From positions 464,615 to 528,614 of the forward strand of contig CAXAMN010025328.1 of NCBI GenBank assembly GCA_963970005.1: a DNA stretch of 64,000 nucleotides, written 5' to 3'. This DNA is from Durusdinium trenchii (lineage: Eukaryota > Sar > Dinophyceae > Suessiales > Symbiodiniaceae). A program made the translations under genes and the position numbers. The notes beneath the pieces are model-generated. The model made no database searches. It was not told the origin of the DNA and worked only from the letters and a program-made list of their open reading frames with translations. Positions 10,830-19,382 of the stretch are shown here, piece after piece; position 1 is the first letter of the stretch; each line of letters starts with the position of its first letter.

Positions 10830-11939
10830 CTAAGTACACAGCTGGTGGTTGGTAACTCGCAGATGAGTCGGGCCCCCCGCTAGTTCTGCAATGTGCCGAA
10901 CAGTGGTGCTTTGGTCCACATAGAGTGCAAGCCTCCTAGGCAATGGCATTCCGATTACATCAACGAGATAAGCCTTTCTGCCATGGACCAGATCCGCCTC
11001 AGGGACGACAAGAAGATCTAAAGGCACTGCTCGTAACGACAGCGGCTGTAGGTCAGGGTGAATAAGCGTTACCGCTAATGGTTGTGGTACAAACGTGACA
11101 GCCCACAAGTGTTGAAGAGCTTCTGTGTAAGATTTGTACCGAAGCATGGGACATCGCTGGGCAATATGCACTACTTTAACCAGCGGCATATGCAGCATCC
11201 AAACGTAGACGGTGAAAGCTTCGTTTGAGCTGACCCCCTTTCTACTATGTATGTATGCTCGGAGAACATCACTCGTGGAGCTAGGATGGACCAACAGGAC
11301 ACCATGATACGAAGATGCGCTTGCGGCACTAGCTACCTGCTTATCTTCTATTACAGCCATCTCGGCAGCCGAAAAGAATTGCATAAAGGATGTATGGTCC
11401 ATATCTATATCACTCCTTTCGAATGAGGACCTCCAATTGCAAACTCTTTGCTGCATCCTGGCTGCTTTCTCACGAGCTGTCACTCCAACAATGCGAACCA
11501 CCAATTTCATTCCATGAAAAGTCGGCCAGTATGCTCCTGCGGGAAGTACCTGGCCATCGTGTTCGACACTGCAGTCAAAGTCCTCGGATGTGCATTTGAC
11601 CGTTTTCCCAACACGGACAAAGAGGAGGAGATTAGTCATTTGCGGTCTCACTCGCACCGCTTGTCGGTCAAGGTCAGCATCTTCTGGGTCTCGAATTAAG
11701 ACAATCACACCCTTCTCATCTTCAGGACACTCGAAATCCACAAGGACATATTGATTGTGCTCATTCTCTTGTTCTTCTGGCAAGAGGTTCGGCTGAACCA
11801 GCCAGAAGGAGAGTGGCACATGTACTGGGAATTCATCGAGCATTGTCTGCCTAAAGTGACCGAGGAGAAGTGCCGGATCTGATGGTGACTCGACACGCTC
11901 CATAAAACGAACTTCATTCCATTCGCTATTGACTACCAA
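10830..11939 (-). CDS. Retroelement segment 3: unrecognised polyprotein part
   Basis: This 369-codon open segment continues the polyprotein after a frame change at about 11.93 kb. It resembles neighbouring segments in style: short beta-like blocks with Trp, Val and Arg, Ser-rich acidic linkers, and one HTSFMQ motif near 11.39 kb. No known domain is recognised. At 10830 the frame stops, and the sense continues in another frame toward the HDIVDVEHATSLALW block near 10.79 kb. Confidence 0.55.
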   Translation of the reverse strand: MVVNSEWNEVRFMERVESPSDPALLLGHFRQTMLDEFPVHVPLSFWLVQPNLLPEEQENEHNQYVLVDFECPEDEKGVIVLIRDPEDADLDRQAVRVRPQMTNLLLFVRVGKTVKCTSEDFDCSVEHDGQVLPAGAYWPTFHGMKLVVRIVGVTAREKAARMQQRVCNWRSSFERSDIDMDHTSFMQFFSAAEMAVIEDKQVASAASASSYHGVLLVHPSSTSDVLRAYIHSRKGVSSNEAFTVYVWMLHMPLVKVVHIAQRCPMLRYKSYTEALQHLWAVTFVPQPLAVTLIHPDLQPLSLRAVPLDLLVVPEADLVHGRKAYLVDVIGMPLPRRLALYVDQSTTVRHIAELAGGPTHLRVTNHQLCT

Positions 11940-14900
11940 TCAGTCCTCCATTTCCACTCAGGGCCTGAGCAACCTGTGCATTCTCTCCTAGCGTTTGATC
12001 CATTTGTTGGAACTCCGTGCGTTGTACGGCTATGACTTGGAACCAGAGTAAAGATGCATCAGGTGACAGCTCGTAGCCTATGGCATACAATTCTCCTTCT
12101 TGATTCCAATCAAAAAATGGGCCTGGCAGGTTGAGAGTGGGAAAGTGTCCTCTCAGTTCTTGCCTGTCAGTATCCGAGTTCGGTGGTCCTGGTTGCAAAC
12201 TAACGTCTGAACTAAGTCCCGTGGTTGATGCTCTGCTCATTACCACGCCATAGTCTGTGCTAGTGACATTTTCTGACGTCGTTTCCTCCAGGTCCTGTTC
12301 GTCTAATTTGACGAAAAGGCCTGCAAAGATCATGACCGTTTGTCCAGGCACGAAATGACGCCCATGGGCTCTTACTAAGCAGGAGGTCACTGTTCGACAC
12401 AAGTTCCCCGGAATTAGTAAGTCGAAGAGATCATGGACCTCCGGAAACCCAAAATGACATCCTATCAATCCAGTGCCGATAAACGTGCGATCATCACTTG
12501 TGTAGTCAAATAGAATTGGTATCGTATGTTCATCTTCATAATCGGTAACTATTACCGCTGGCCTTAGTCCTGCACCTATTTCAGGCATTGGTCTGACTGG
12601 CGTAACGGCAAGATTGTCCCTCTCTATCGGTGGACTCCATATCCGCATCAAGGCGTCTCTGACTGCTTGGCCCCTTGTGACGACTATAGGCCTGTGGTTT
12701 CGACCAGGATGATCACGGTCTCTCCAAAGGTGGCAGTATGTGCTAACCCATACTTGCTCTTCGGGTGCTGAACCAACAAACCTGTCTGCAATCGAAAAGG
12801 CATACATCTCAAGGTAGCCTGGTCTGGAATTTGGGACCATGCTGGTTTGCATTAAATTGACATCTTCGGATTCATGGTGCACATGCCGGGTTCCTAATGT
12901 GCTAGCAAAATCCCCTTCTCCAGACTCTATGCAGTCCAGCGCCCCTTCTTGAGCAGGGAAGACATCAAGGAAGATTCTCTGCCAACTATCAATTCGCATC
13001 GGTGCTTGTCCTATAGTAATACCCGACGCTGTTGAGGCGAGACATTGCTCATCTTGACGTCCACATTCCCTGGAAAACAAGACACTCTCAATAACATCTT
13101 GTTTGGTAATTGCCCTTGGGAACAAGACCGCTCTAGGTGTGATTGGTGCTCTCCCATCGAAGAATCTGATGCACACCAAAACAGGCCTCATGTGGAAAGG
13201 AACACGGTTCCGAAAGGCAATGAGTTCTAACTCATGCATCTGCACTCTCTGATGCTGGCAGAGATTGACATCCACAAGTCCGATACTTACCGTTTCATCG
13301 GTACGGAATTGGTCAGCGTATAACTCTCGAAATCGGACCCTGTACTCATCCAGATTCACCAAATCATGGCTAAGAAATCCAAAGGTCCTAGTCTCATGAG
13401 GTAAATCTCGGAAATACACAACAGTAAGAGGCCAATGTCCCGTGGCCTGGTGACCAATTTCTAACAGGGCAAGAGAGACCGCGGGCAGGAAAAACACCGT
13501 ATTTCTTACCCAAAAGTACCTCTCATTGTCACCGTGAACATTCATTCTTGGAGGTGGCTCGAACTGAAAAAGGCCCATCTCATCAATATCGAAGTCCTGC
13601 ACTGGAGAGACTCGTTGAAGTTGTTTCGACTCACAGTGCACCTTACTGTCTTTGGCATTGGTAACATCTAGAAGGATATAAGACCCAGTGGAGTATCGAA
13701 TCTCCTGATCTTGACGAAAGACTGTCTGACATCGGCCACGTCGGACACTACAAGTGTCACAGTGGTACCCGAGTTGGCTTGCTATCTTCCTAGGTGTAAG
13801 CTTGGTCCCGCGAACTGCAACGCGTTCTATAAGAGGCCGTTCAGCATGGCCACTGAGGACATCTATTAAGAAAACACGCTGCTCCTGATCATAAGCTCCA
13901 TACGGCATCATAACAAGATGATCCACCGGCATGACGACTTTGGCAGGAGTAGGAAAAACCATCAGAACGATGGGATCCAGCTCGCCTCCAAGGCTCTTCC
14001 ACTCTGTCTGCAAGAGATGATTTCTCCCTGTTATGGCGGAAACGCCATACCGGACTACTGCAGTTCCTCTTCTTAGACTGCGTCTGATTGAGAGCCTCTG
14101 ACAAATGCTTTCTCTTCTTTGGTCATGAAAAGTAACAAGTTCTCCTTTGAGACATTGTTGGCCTTGGTCCAGGTTGAATCGAAAACGCGCATAGTCCCTG
14201 AAGGAAAATGCACAGGCACAAAAGTCCATCCTTGCTACTTCTCCTGAACTGGATGTAGTTTGGCGTATGGGAACAGCAGAAAAACTATCTGTTTCAAACG
14301 TCAAAAAATGCAAGATATCTAAATGGTAGTGTTCGGAAGGCTGTGGCCTCACAATTGCATAAGAACAGCGATCAGACCTGATCCTATCAGACCATGCTCG
14401 ACACATTACTTCCTGGAGATTGCCAAAGTAATTGGGTTCCACAACAATGTCTCTAGCCTCTCCATTGCATTCACTTCTGGGAGCATACCAGATTTTGGCC
14501 TCGAATGGCTCTTGGCCAAAGACAAGATCTTGAGCTCTGTTCCTAGCAACGTGATTAATGCGGCCTTGATTCAACTCCACAGGATCTTGTGTCTGTGAAC
14601 TGAAAACAAAATCGCCCAAAACCGTGCGCCTATCACTGCTGTTGCCTTCCCCATGTTCAGTCATGCAACCAAAATTGGCACTGGGGGAGAAAACCGTGGA
14701 CTGGCTGTGGCCTTCTAGATGCTGGTTCAAGCATCGGTCAAAACAGCTCCTTTCACAAGGCCGAGAAAAGGAACTGTCAGTCTCTGCTGACGGGTATTTG
14801 GCCTCTGGTAGGGCATATCCGTCACTATTCGATTCAAGCGCCGAAGGATCATGCAAGACACACTGTGTGCCACTCGAAGATGACTGGCTAGTACTATAGT

Positions 14901-15930
14901 CATTATCTTTGTCTCGTCTCGTTTGCCCTTCTGTGGCCTGATCAAAATCTGCCTCTCTATCATGCTGTATTGCAAGACAGTCTAAGTCAAATGCCGACAA
15001 ACTCTGCTCTTCAAAAGGCGCAGACTGCTCCTCACCTAAATCGCCACGAACCTGATCATCATCATTCAGATTAAGATCGTATCCAAGTGTCTGCGCTGTG
15101 GCGGTTACGTGAGACGTAACAAAACTGCAGAGAATGAGCAAATGCTTCCAACTAATCCGGTGGCTCCTAATCCTGGCAGACGGTTTGCGAGCAAAATGCA
15201 CTGTTCTACATTTGCCGAATCGGTCAATCCTCAAACGGAGGGTTAGTCTGGTTGCCATCACACCTGCCAGAAGTCCGATAGGATACCACAAAATGTTCTT
15301 AACCACTTCAAGCTGGATATGCACACCCTCGAAGTGAATTAGACGAAAGGCGGTCAGCACACTACAGCCCCAAAGAACCGTAAGTTGCAGACTCCAACTT
15401 AGCAATCTACTTTTACGGAGAGATCCCTTAATGGATCTCCACCACAACAGGGTTGCCCATTTTTGCGCAGTCAGCCCAAGACAAGCAACCAAGACGATGA
15501 GATTGACTAAGTCAATCCCAATTTGGGACGAAAGGCATCGAATACCGTAACATCTGATGTAGGCGGAAAAGTCAGTCTCAACCCAACTGGACTGGATATC
15601 AGACAGTCTTCGGTTTAGATGCCCTGCCGATTCAGACGAAGTATCAGCATTCATAAGCATCGGCTGATCCCCTGCAACCAAATGGCAAGGACCTATACTG
15701 TGCCAACACTCAGTGTCTCCTCGAACTTCGCCACTAGCAAAAGAGTCAGGTGTCGCTCTTTGAAATTCAGCGCCTTCCCCAACAATGCGATTCTGGTACT
15801 GCTCACTTTTGTTAGTCTCCTTCACGTCACTCCTGGACTCATAGTGAGGAGATCGAGCAGATCGATCTGATTTCAACCCATCCTTTCCAAGGAATTCGAA
15901 GCATCTCTTCGTGGGCTCCTCTCTCGGGAT
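11926..15930 (-). CDS. Retroelement segment 2: unrecognised polyprotein with membrane-like segments
   Basis: This frame is open from 16854, but upstream of about 15930 it overlaps segment 1 and is probably not the coding frame. The useful part is about 1330 residues. Near its start (about 15.08-15.56 kb) lie three or four hydrophobic stretches, for example around LVNLIVLVACLGL and LSWSLQLTVLWGC. An acidic, Ser-rich linker follows, and then a long globular-looking region with recurrent Trp, Arg and Val-rich beta-like blocks. One copy of the acidic-to-(F/L)MQ motif (EDVNLMQ) lies near 12.85 kb. No catalytic domain is recognised. The frame stops at 11926 and overlaps the next segment by 14 bases. 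Confidence 0.6.
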   Translation of the reverse strand: MPREEPTKRCFEFLGKDGLKSDRSARSPHYESRSDVKETNKSEQYQNRIVGEGAEFQRATPDSFASGEVRGDTECWHSIGPCHLVAGDQPMLMNADTSSESAGHLNRRLSDIQSSWVETDFSAYIRCYGIRCLSSQIGIDLVNLIVLVACLGLTAQKWATLLWWRSIKGSLRKSRLLSWSLQLTVLWGCSVLTAFRLIHFEGVHIQLEVVKNILWYPIGLLAGVMATRLTLRLRIDRFGKCRTVHFARKPSARIRSHRISWKHLLILCSFVTSHVTATAQTLGYDLNLNDDDQVRGDLGEEQSAPFEEQSLSAFDLDCLAIQHDREADFDQATEGQTRRDKDNDYSTSQSSSSGTQCVLHDPSALESNSDGYALPEAKYPSAETDSSFSRPCERSCFDRCLNQHLEGHSQSTVFSPSANFGCMTEHGEGNSSDRRTVLGDFVFSSQTQDPVELNQGRINHVARNRAQDLVFGQEPFEAKIWYAPRSECNGEARDIVVEPNYFGNLQEVMCRAWSDRIRSDRCSYAIVRPQPSEHYHLDILHFLTFETDSFSAVPIRQTTSSSGEVARMDFCACAFSFRDYARFRFNLDQGQQCLKGELVTFHDQRRESICQRLSIRRSLRRGTAVVRYGVSAITGRNHLLQTEWKSLGGELDPIVLMVFPTPAKVVMPVDHLVMMPYGAYDQEQRVFLIDVLSGHAERPLIERVAVRGTKLTPRKIASQLGYHCDTCSVRRGRCQTVFRQDQEIRYSTGSYILLDVTNAKDSKVHCESKQLQRVSPVQDFDIDEMGLFQFEPPPRMNVHGDNERYFWVRNTVFFLPAVSLALLEIGHQATGHWPLTVVYFRDLPHETRTFGFLSHDLVNLDEYRVRFRELYADQFRTDETVSIGLVDVNLCQHQRVQMHELELIAFRNRVPFHMRPVLVCIRFFDGRAPITPRAVLFPRAITKQDVIESVLFSRECGRQDEQCLASTASGITIGQAPMRIDSWQRIFLDVFPAQEGALDCIESGEGDFASTLGTRHVHHESEDVNLMQTSMVPNSRPGYLEMYAFSIADRFVGSAPEEQVWVSTYCHLWRDRDHPGRNHRPIVVTRGQAVRDALMRIWSPPIERDNLAVTPVRPMPEIGAGLRPAVIVTDYEDEHTIPILFDYTSDDRTFIGTGLIGCHFGFPEVHDLFDLLIPGNLCRTVTSCLVRAHGRHFVPGQTVMIFAGLFVKLDEQDLEETTSENVTSTDYGVVMSRASTTGLSSDVSLQPGPPNSDTDRQELRGHFPTLNLPGPFFDWNQEGELYAIGYELSPDASLLWFQVIAVQRTEFQQMDQTLGENAQVAQALSGNGGLIGSQ

Positions 15931-17030
15931 GGTGTTCTTGAAGGAATTTCTTTCGCCTCCAACCTCTTCTTGGCATCCTCTAGAGCTTTGAATCTGGCTA
16001 ACCTTGCCTCTTCTGCTCTGTCGACACCTCCTTCCCCAACCGGCAAAATGGTTTGGGGAAACTTGTTGACTTGAGGTGACTTGTCGTTGAACGGAAATTC
16101 CCTGGGCTGGGGAACTACCCCCATAGCATAGGATTCCATCTTCTGTTGCAGATATTGAATTCGCGCATGCGAATCGGCTAACTGACGCTTCAACTCGGTT
16201 GTATCCATCTTGTCTTCTTTCGATGAAACGTCCATGGAATCTTGCTCCCTGGCAGTGATCTTGTTCAAATCGGCCTGAGTCTCCATGATCGCCTGTTCCA
16301 GCGCTTTGACATCTGCCTTGTAAGTCTCTTCTTGCTTGAGGTGATGCTCTTGGGACTTCTGAAGGAAAGCTTGCCAAGCTTCCTTCTTCTCCGTCACCTT
16401 GGCTTTGAGCTTGTCTAGTTTGGCCAGAAGCTTCTTCCTTGTATTGAGCGTTCTCTGCTCGGATTTGATGTCGTCCAAAGGACCACCCTCCAGGAGTTCC
16501 TTCAACTGTCCTTCTGGCTCTATATCCTTGGATTGCAGGAAGTCCAAAATGCCTTGTTTCCACTGGTCCGTCTTCCCAGCAGAAGATGCCGAAGAGGAAG
16601 ACGTAGTAGATCGCAACGACTTGGATTGCAGGAAGTCCAAAATGCCTTGTTTCCACTGGTCCGTCTTCCCAGCAGAAGATGCCGAAGAGGAAGACGTAGT
16701 AGATCGCAACGACTCGTAGGTGGGAAACTCCGGCTCCTTGGATTCCGCTCCTGCTCCCTTTCCTTTTCCTTCTTTCTTTTCTTTTTGCTTCTTCGGGTGG
16801 GGCCAGGTGCCCCAACCCGGCCAACTGCTCTGCTTGCCTTTCCCCTGAGCCCATCCTCCCATGGGATGACTATGGTGCGCAAGCAAAAGTCGTCCAGCTC
16901 GAAGTGCTCGACGTTGTTGACCCTTGGGCAGGTAGGTTGCACCTCTCAAGCTTTTCAAGAACCTCCGTGCTTTTGCACGCTTTGCGCGGAGTTTCCTATG
17001 CCAGCTTGGACTCTTCTCTCTTGTACGCAC
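15873..17030 (-). CDS. Retroelement segment 1: basic, coiled-coil N-terminal region
   Basis: This is a 385-codon open segment. The listed start is a GTG; the frame is open for about 50 bases further upstream to a TAG near 17074 and the first ATG lies only near 16865, so the true start is uncertain. The first 40 residues are rich in Arg and Lys. A Ser/Thr-rich 31-residue block is present twice in tandem, from a 93-base duplication. Residues from about 170 to 310 are rich in Lys, Glu, Gln and Leu with heptad-like spacing, which predicts a coiled coil. The tail (around SRTPSRERSPRR) is SR-like. The position at the 5' end of the element and the basic composition fit a nucleic-acid-binding ORF1-like part, but no gag or RRM domain is recognised. 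The frame ends in a stop at 15873 and the coding sense continues in the next segment in another frame. Confidence 0.6.
   Translation of the reverse strand: MRTREKSPSWHRKLRAKRAKARRFLKSLRGATYLPKGQQRRALRAGRLLLAHHSHPMGGWAQGKGKQSSWPGWGTWPHPKKQKEKKEGKGKGAGAESKEPEFPTYESLRSTTSSSSASSAGKTDQWKQGILDFLQSKSLRSTTSSSSASSAGKTDQWKQGILDFLQSKDIEPEGQLKELLEGGPLDDIKSEQRTLNTRKKLLAKLDKLKAKVTEKKEAWQAFLQKSQEHHLKQEETYKADVKALEQAIMETQADLNKITAREQDSMDVSSKEDKMDTTELKRQLADSHARIQYLQQKMESYAMGVVPQPREFPFNDKSPQVNKFPQTILPVGEGGVDRAEEARLARFKALEDAKKRLEAKEIPSRTPSRERSPRRDASNSLERMG
16527..16712. repeat. 93-bp tandem duplication within the retroelement coding region
   Basis: Bases 16527-16619 are repeated at 16620-16712 with no difference seen. 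The unit is 93 bases, a multiple of three, so it duplicates a 31-residue Ser/Thr-rich block (around SSSSASSAGKTDQWKQ) without breaking the frame. The identity suggests a recent duplication. Confidence 0.95.
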
Positions 17031-17084
17031 CGTCAGCTTCTGCCAGACACCCCTACCACCAATCCAGTCAAGCTATGGCGCGAA

Positions 17085-19330
17085 AAAAGCGGCGAGGCGC
17101 TCCGAAAAACACCGAAACGCCCCTGGGGCCCTAGGATCACACCGCTGATGGTGTTAGCCGAGCCCTCTATAGTATATAGCAAGAAAAACCAAAACAAACA
17201 AACTATATATAGATATATATCAACACATCCTGCATATGTCAATCGACTAGACACACCTCGACCCGCCTCGCCCCGGCCTCTTGGAGTCCTTGGCCACGCT
17301 CGCCACCTCCGGCGCAGGCACCACACTGCCGCCGCCCGGGCAGCAGCCCAAGCTGACCCCGGCGTCGTTGGGGCAGCAGTTCCTCGTTCGCTCCGTTCAA
17401 CGCGTCGGTGGGGGGTCCGTTCGGTGTTCGTTGGACGGAACAAGACGTTCATGGTTTAAAAGGTGAAGAAGTTGGGACATCTCCATTGGATCAATCGCCC
17501 GTTGTTTTGTCGTGTCTTGTTTCGAGGTCGTAATCCATGACTCATGTCTAGAACGAGCCCTGGCGTAGTCTCTTGGAGATGGTTTCAGTGGAGACCCTGG
17601 CTTTCTGCTTGAGAAGGTCGTCTTGGGATTGGTGCGGCTCACAGGTTTTGAGAATGTGTCGGAGAGTCGTGCCCCTCCAATGGTATATTCCATTACCATC
17701 CATTACCAAGGCGCAGAGAATGATGATGGGGCCTGGTTGCAGGCCGACATCTCATAGATAGTGAGAATCCTTTACCGACTGGTGGCAAGTCTGCTGATGT
17801 GTGCAGCCTGCTGATCTCCAGTCCCGAAACGGATGCGAAAGAAGCACTTTTCAGCGATCCCATGCCCACACAAAACCTAGAAACTCTGGCTCTCTCCTGT
17901 TCTGCGTCATGTGTCCCAGAAAACTGATAGCTCCAAGACTCCCTTGCAACTTCAGCTTGGCACACTCAGGCGCTGCCGAGCAGGAAGGGTCTGGCAAAGG
18001 AGGGTCGCAGTGGTGACAAATAGGGTGTGGGGGGGGCACCATCAGTCCTGTGCATGTTTGCATGTTGAAAGTAGGTGAAAGGGGTTGGAATGGATTTGCC
18101 TATATTTGCCTAATGTTTCGGGGTCTTTGGCCAATGCAAACTCCATCGAGCTACACTGCGGAGGCTCCACTGCCATATAAGCCAACAGAACTTAGTAACT
18201 AGCCTGATTGCATCTGATTGCTGTGATTGCTGACAATTGTCTGTATAGCAAGCTCACCCAAATTCAAAGCTTCAGATCCTGCCCATCCTCCTCCTCTATT
18301 CTTGGTGTCTGCACCATTTCATTGCCAGATATACCACTTCCGTCACTCGCACCGGTAACGCCTGCGGTAGCCTTAGCAGTCCCGGAACAGAAACCAGGAG
18401 AGCGACTGGCGACTGGAATCCACTGAAGGGGTGGGAGTGAAGTAGCCCGCTGATGGACATTACACCATCTGGCACCCCTTGCAAGAATATTGCTCTCCCT
18501 GGAATCATCAAGGAAGTGGAAAATGGCGTTCTTCCTCCTTTGGTGCCTAATGATATCGCTCGGCAAACCTGTGGGCGCCTTGCTCTTGGCGTGCGGGCTC
18601 CTGAAAGCCTAAAAATAGAACCTGACTTCTTTGCGTGCTGCAAGTACACGCCGATGGGAACAGAAGACTCTTAGGGGGGGAAATCCATGTCAACGCCATC
18701 AACACCCCATTCGTTCGCTCGTGTCTCCAATTGCTGGATCACCGATTGTTGGCGAAGGGGATTCTTCTTGTCTTCGGGGCACCTCACTGCAGGATGTCCA
18801 ACCCGTTTCTCTCACCGCACCACTGGGCGTGCGGCCAACTTCTGCTTGGCGAGGGCACCTCGGCGCAGGGGACGGCGAGCTGAACGTGGAATCGCCACTG
18901 AGTGAGGTGGCTTCCCGTGGGCTGTCGGGCTGTCCCGAGGTCTAGTCTTGCTGACCTTGTTGGAGGCCTTCTGCCCTTCTGCCTTGGGGGGAGTCGCCCT
19001 TCAAGTCTGCTGGCCAGTGGTCTTACTGGACAAGGGGTGCCAAACAGGACCTCGTTTTCATATGACCAGGACCATCTCGGGGAAGGCACGCCCATGAATC
19101 ACATGAATCATGGACATGGAAAATCTTTCAACGTGTATTTTATGGAAGTTGATTTTGGAATTGGGCTAGTTGCCTTGCATCTCAGCATGAGCCTCCCAAA
19201 CCCTCCAGTCAACCCCAACTCTTTCTTGAGACCACGTGCCAATGGCTGGCTAAGGCTTTCATGAACCCATCACTCCCTCAACCCGGCGCAACTGGATGGA
19301 TGGCTCGCGGATGGAGAGCTCCAAGGGCTT
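17085..19330. other. Stretch without recognised gene between the retroelement and RPL4 copy C
   Basis: This holds an AT-rich tract (17160-17225), a GC-rich block (17265-17400) and non-coding-looking DNA. Near 18495-18535 there is a partial match (TCCCTGGAATCATC, GGAAGTGGA) to the hairpin element family described elsewhere in the window. No open frame here has convincing coding character. The right end contains the probable 3' UTR of RPL4 copy C. Confidence 0.5.
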
Positions 19331-19382
19331 TTTGGTTCGGAATCCGGCCACACAGACTCTGATTTCATCACTCAGCAGGATC

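Larger units (their letters stand above)
69..17080 (-). mobile_element. Degenerate giant non-LTR (LINE-like) retroelement, about 17 kb
   Basis: Six long minus-strand open segments follow one another almost without gaps, in frames that change at about 15.9, 11.93, 10.83 and 4.62 kb, plus one in-frame TGA at 9464-9466. Together they read as one polyprotein of more than 5500 residues. Recognisable domains in order are a coiled coil (about 16.0-16.5 kb), membrane-like segments (15.08-15.56 kb), RNase H (5.04-5.51 kb), EEP endonuclease (4.02-4.80 kb), reverse transcriptase (about 3.23-2.0 kb), Cys/His knuckles (1.22-1.47 kb) and a methyltransferase-like domain (0.77-0.25 kb). EEP plus RT marks a non-LTR element. 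No LTRs, target-site duplication or poly-A end were seen; the 3' end may lie left of the window. The breaks mean this copy is not autonomous. An assembly error could explain single breaks, but hardly all five. Confidence 0.88.

Noticed and set aside
16533..17459. 308-codon plus-strand frame
   Set aside because: Antisense to the retroelement 5' part and running through the 93-base duplication and GC-rich flank; no protein character.
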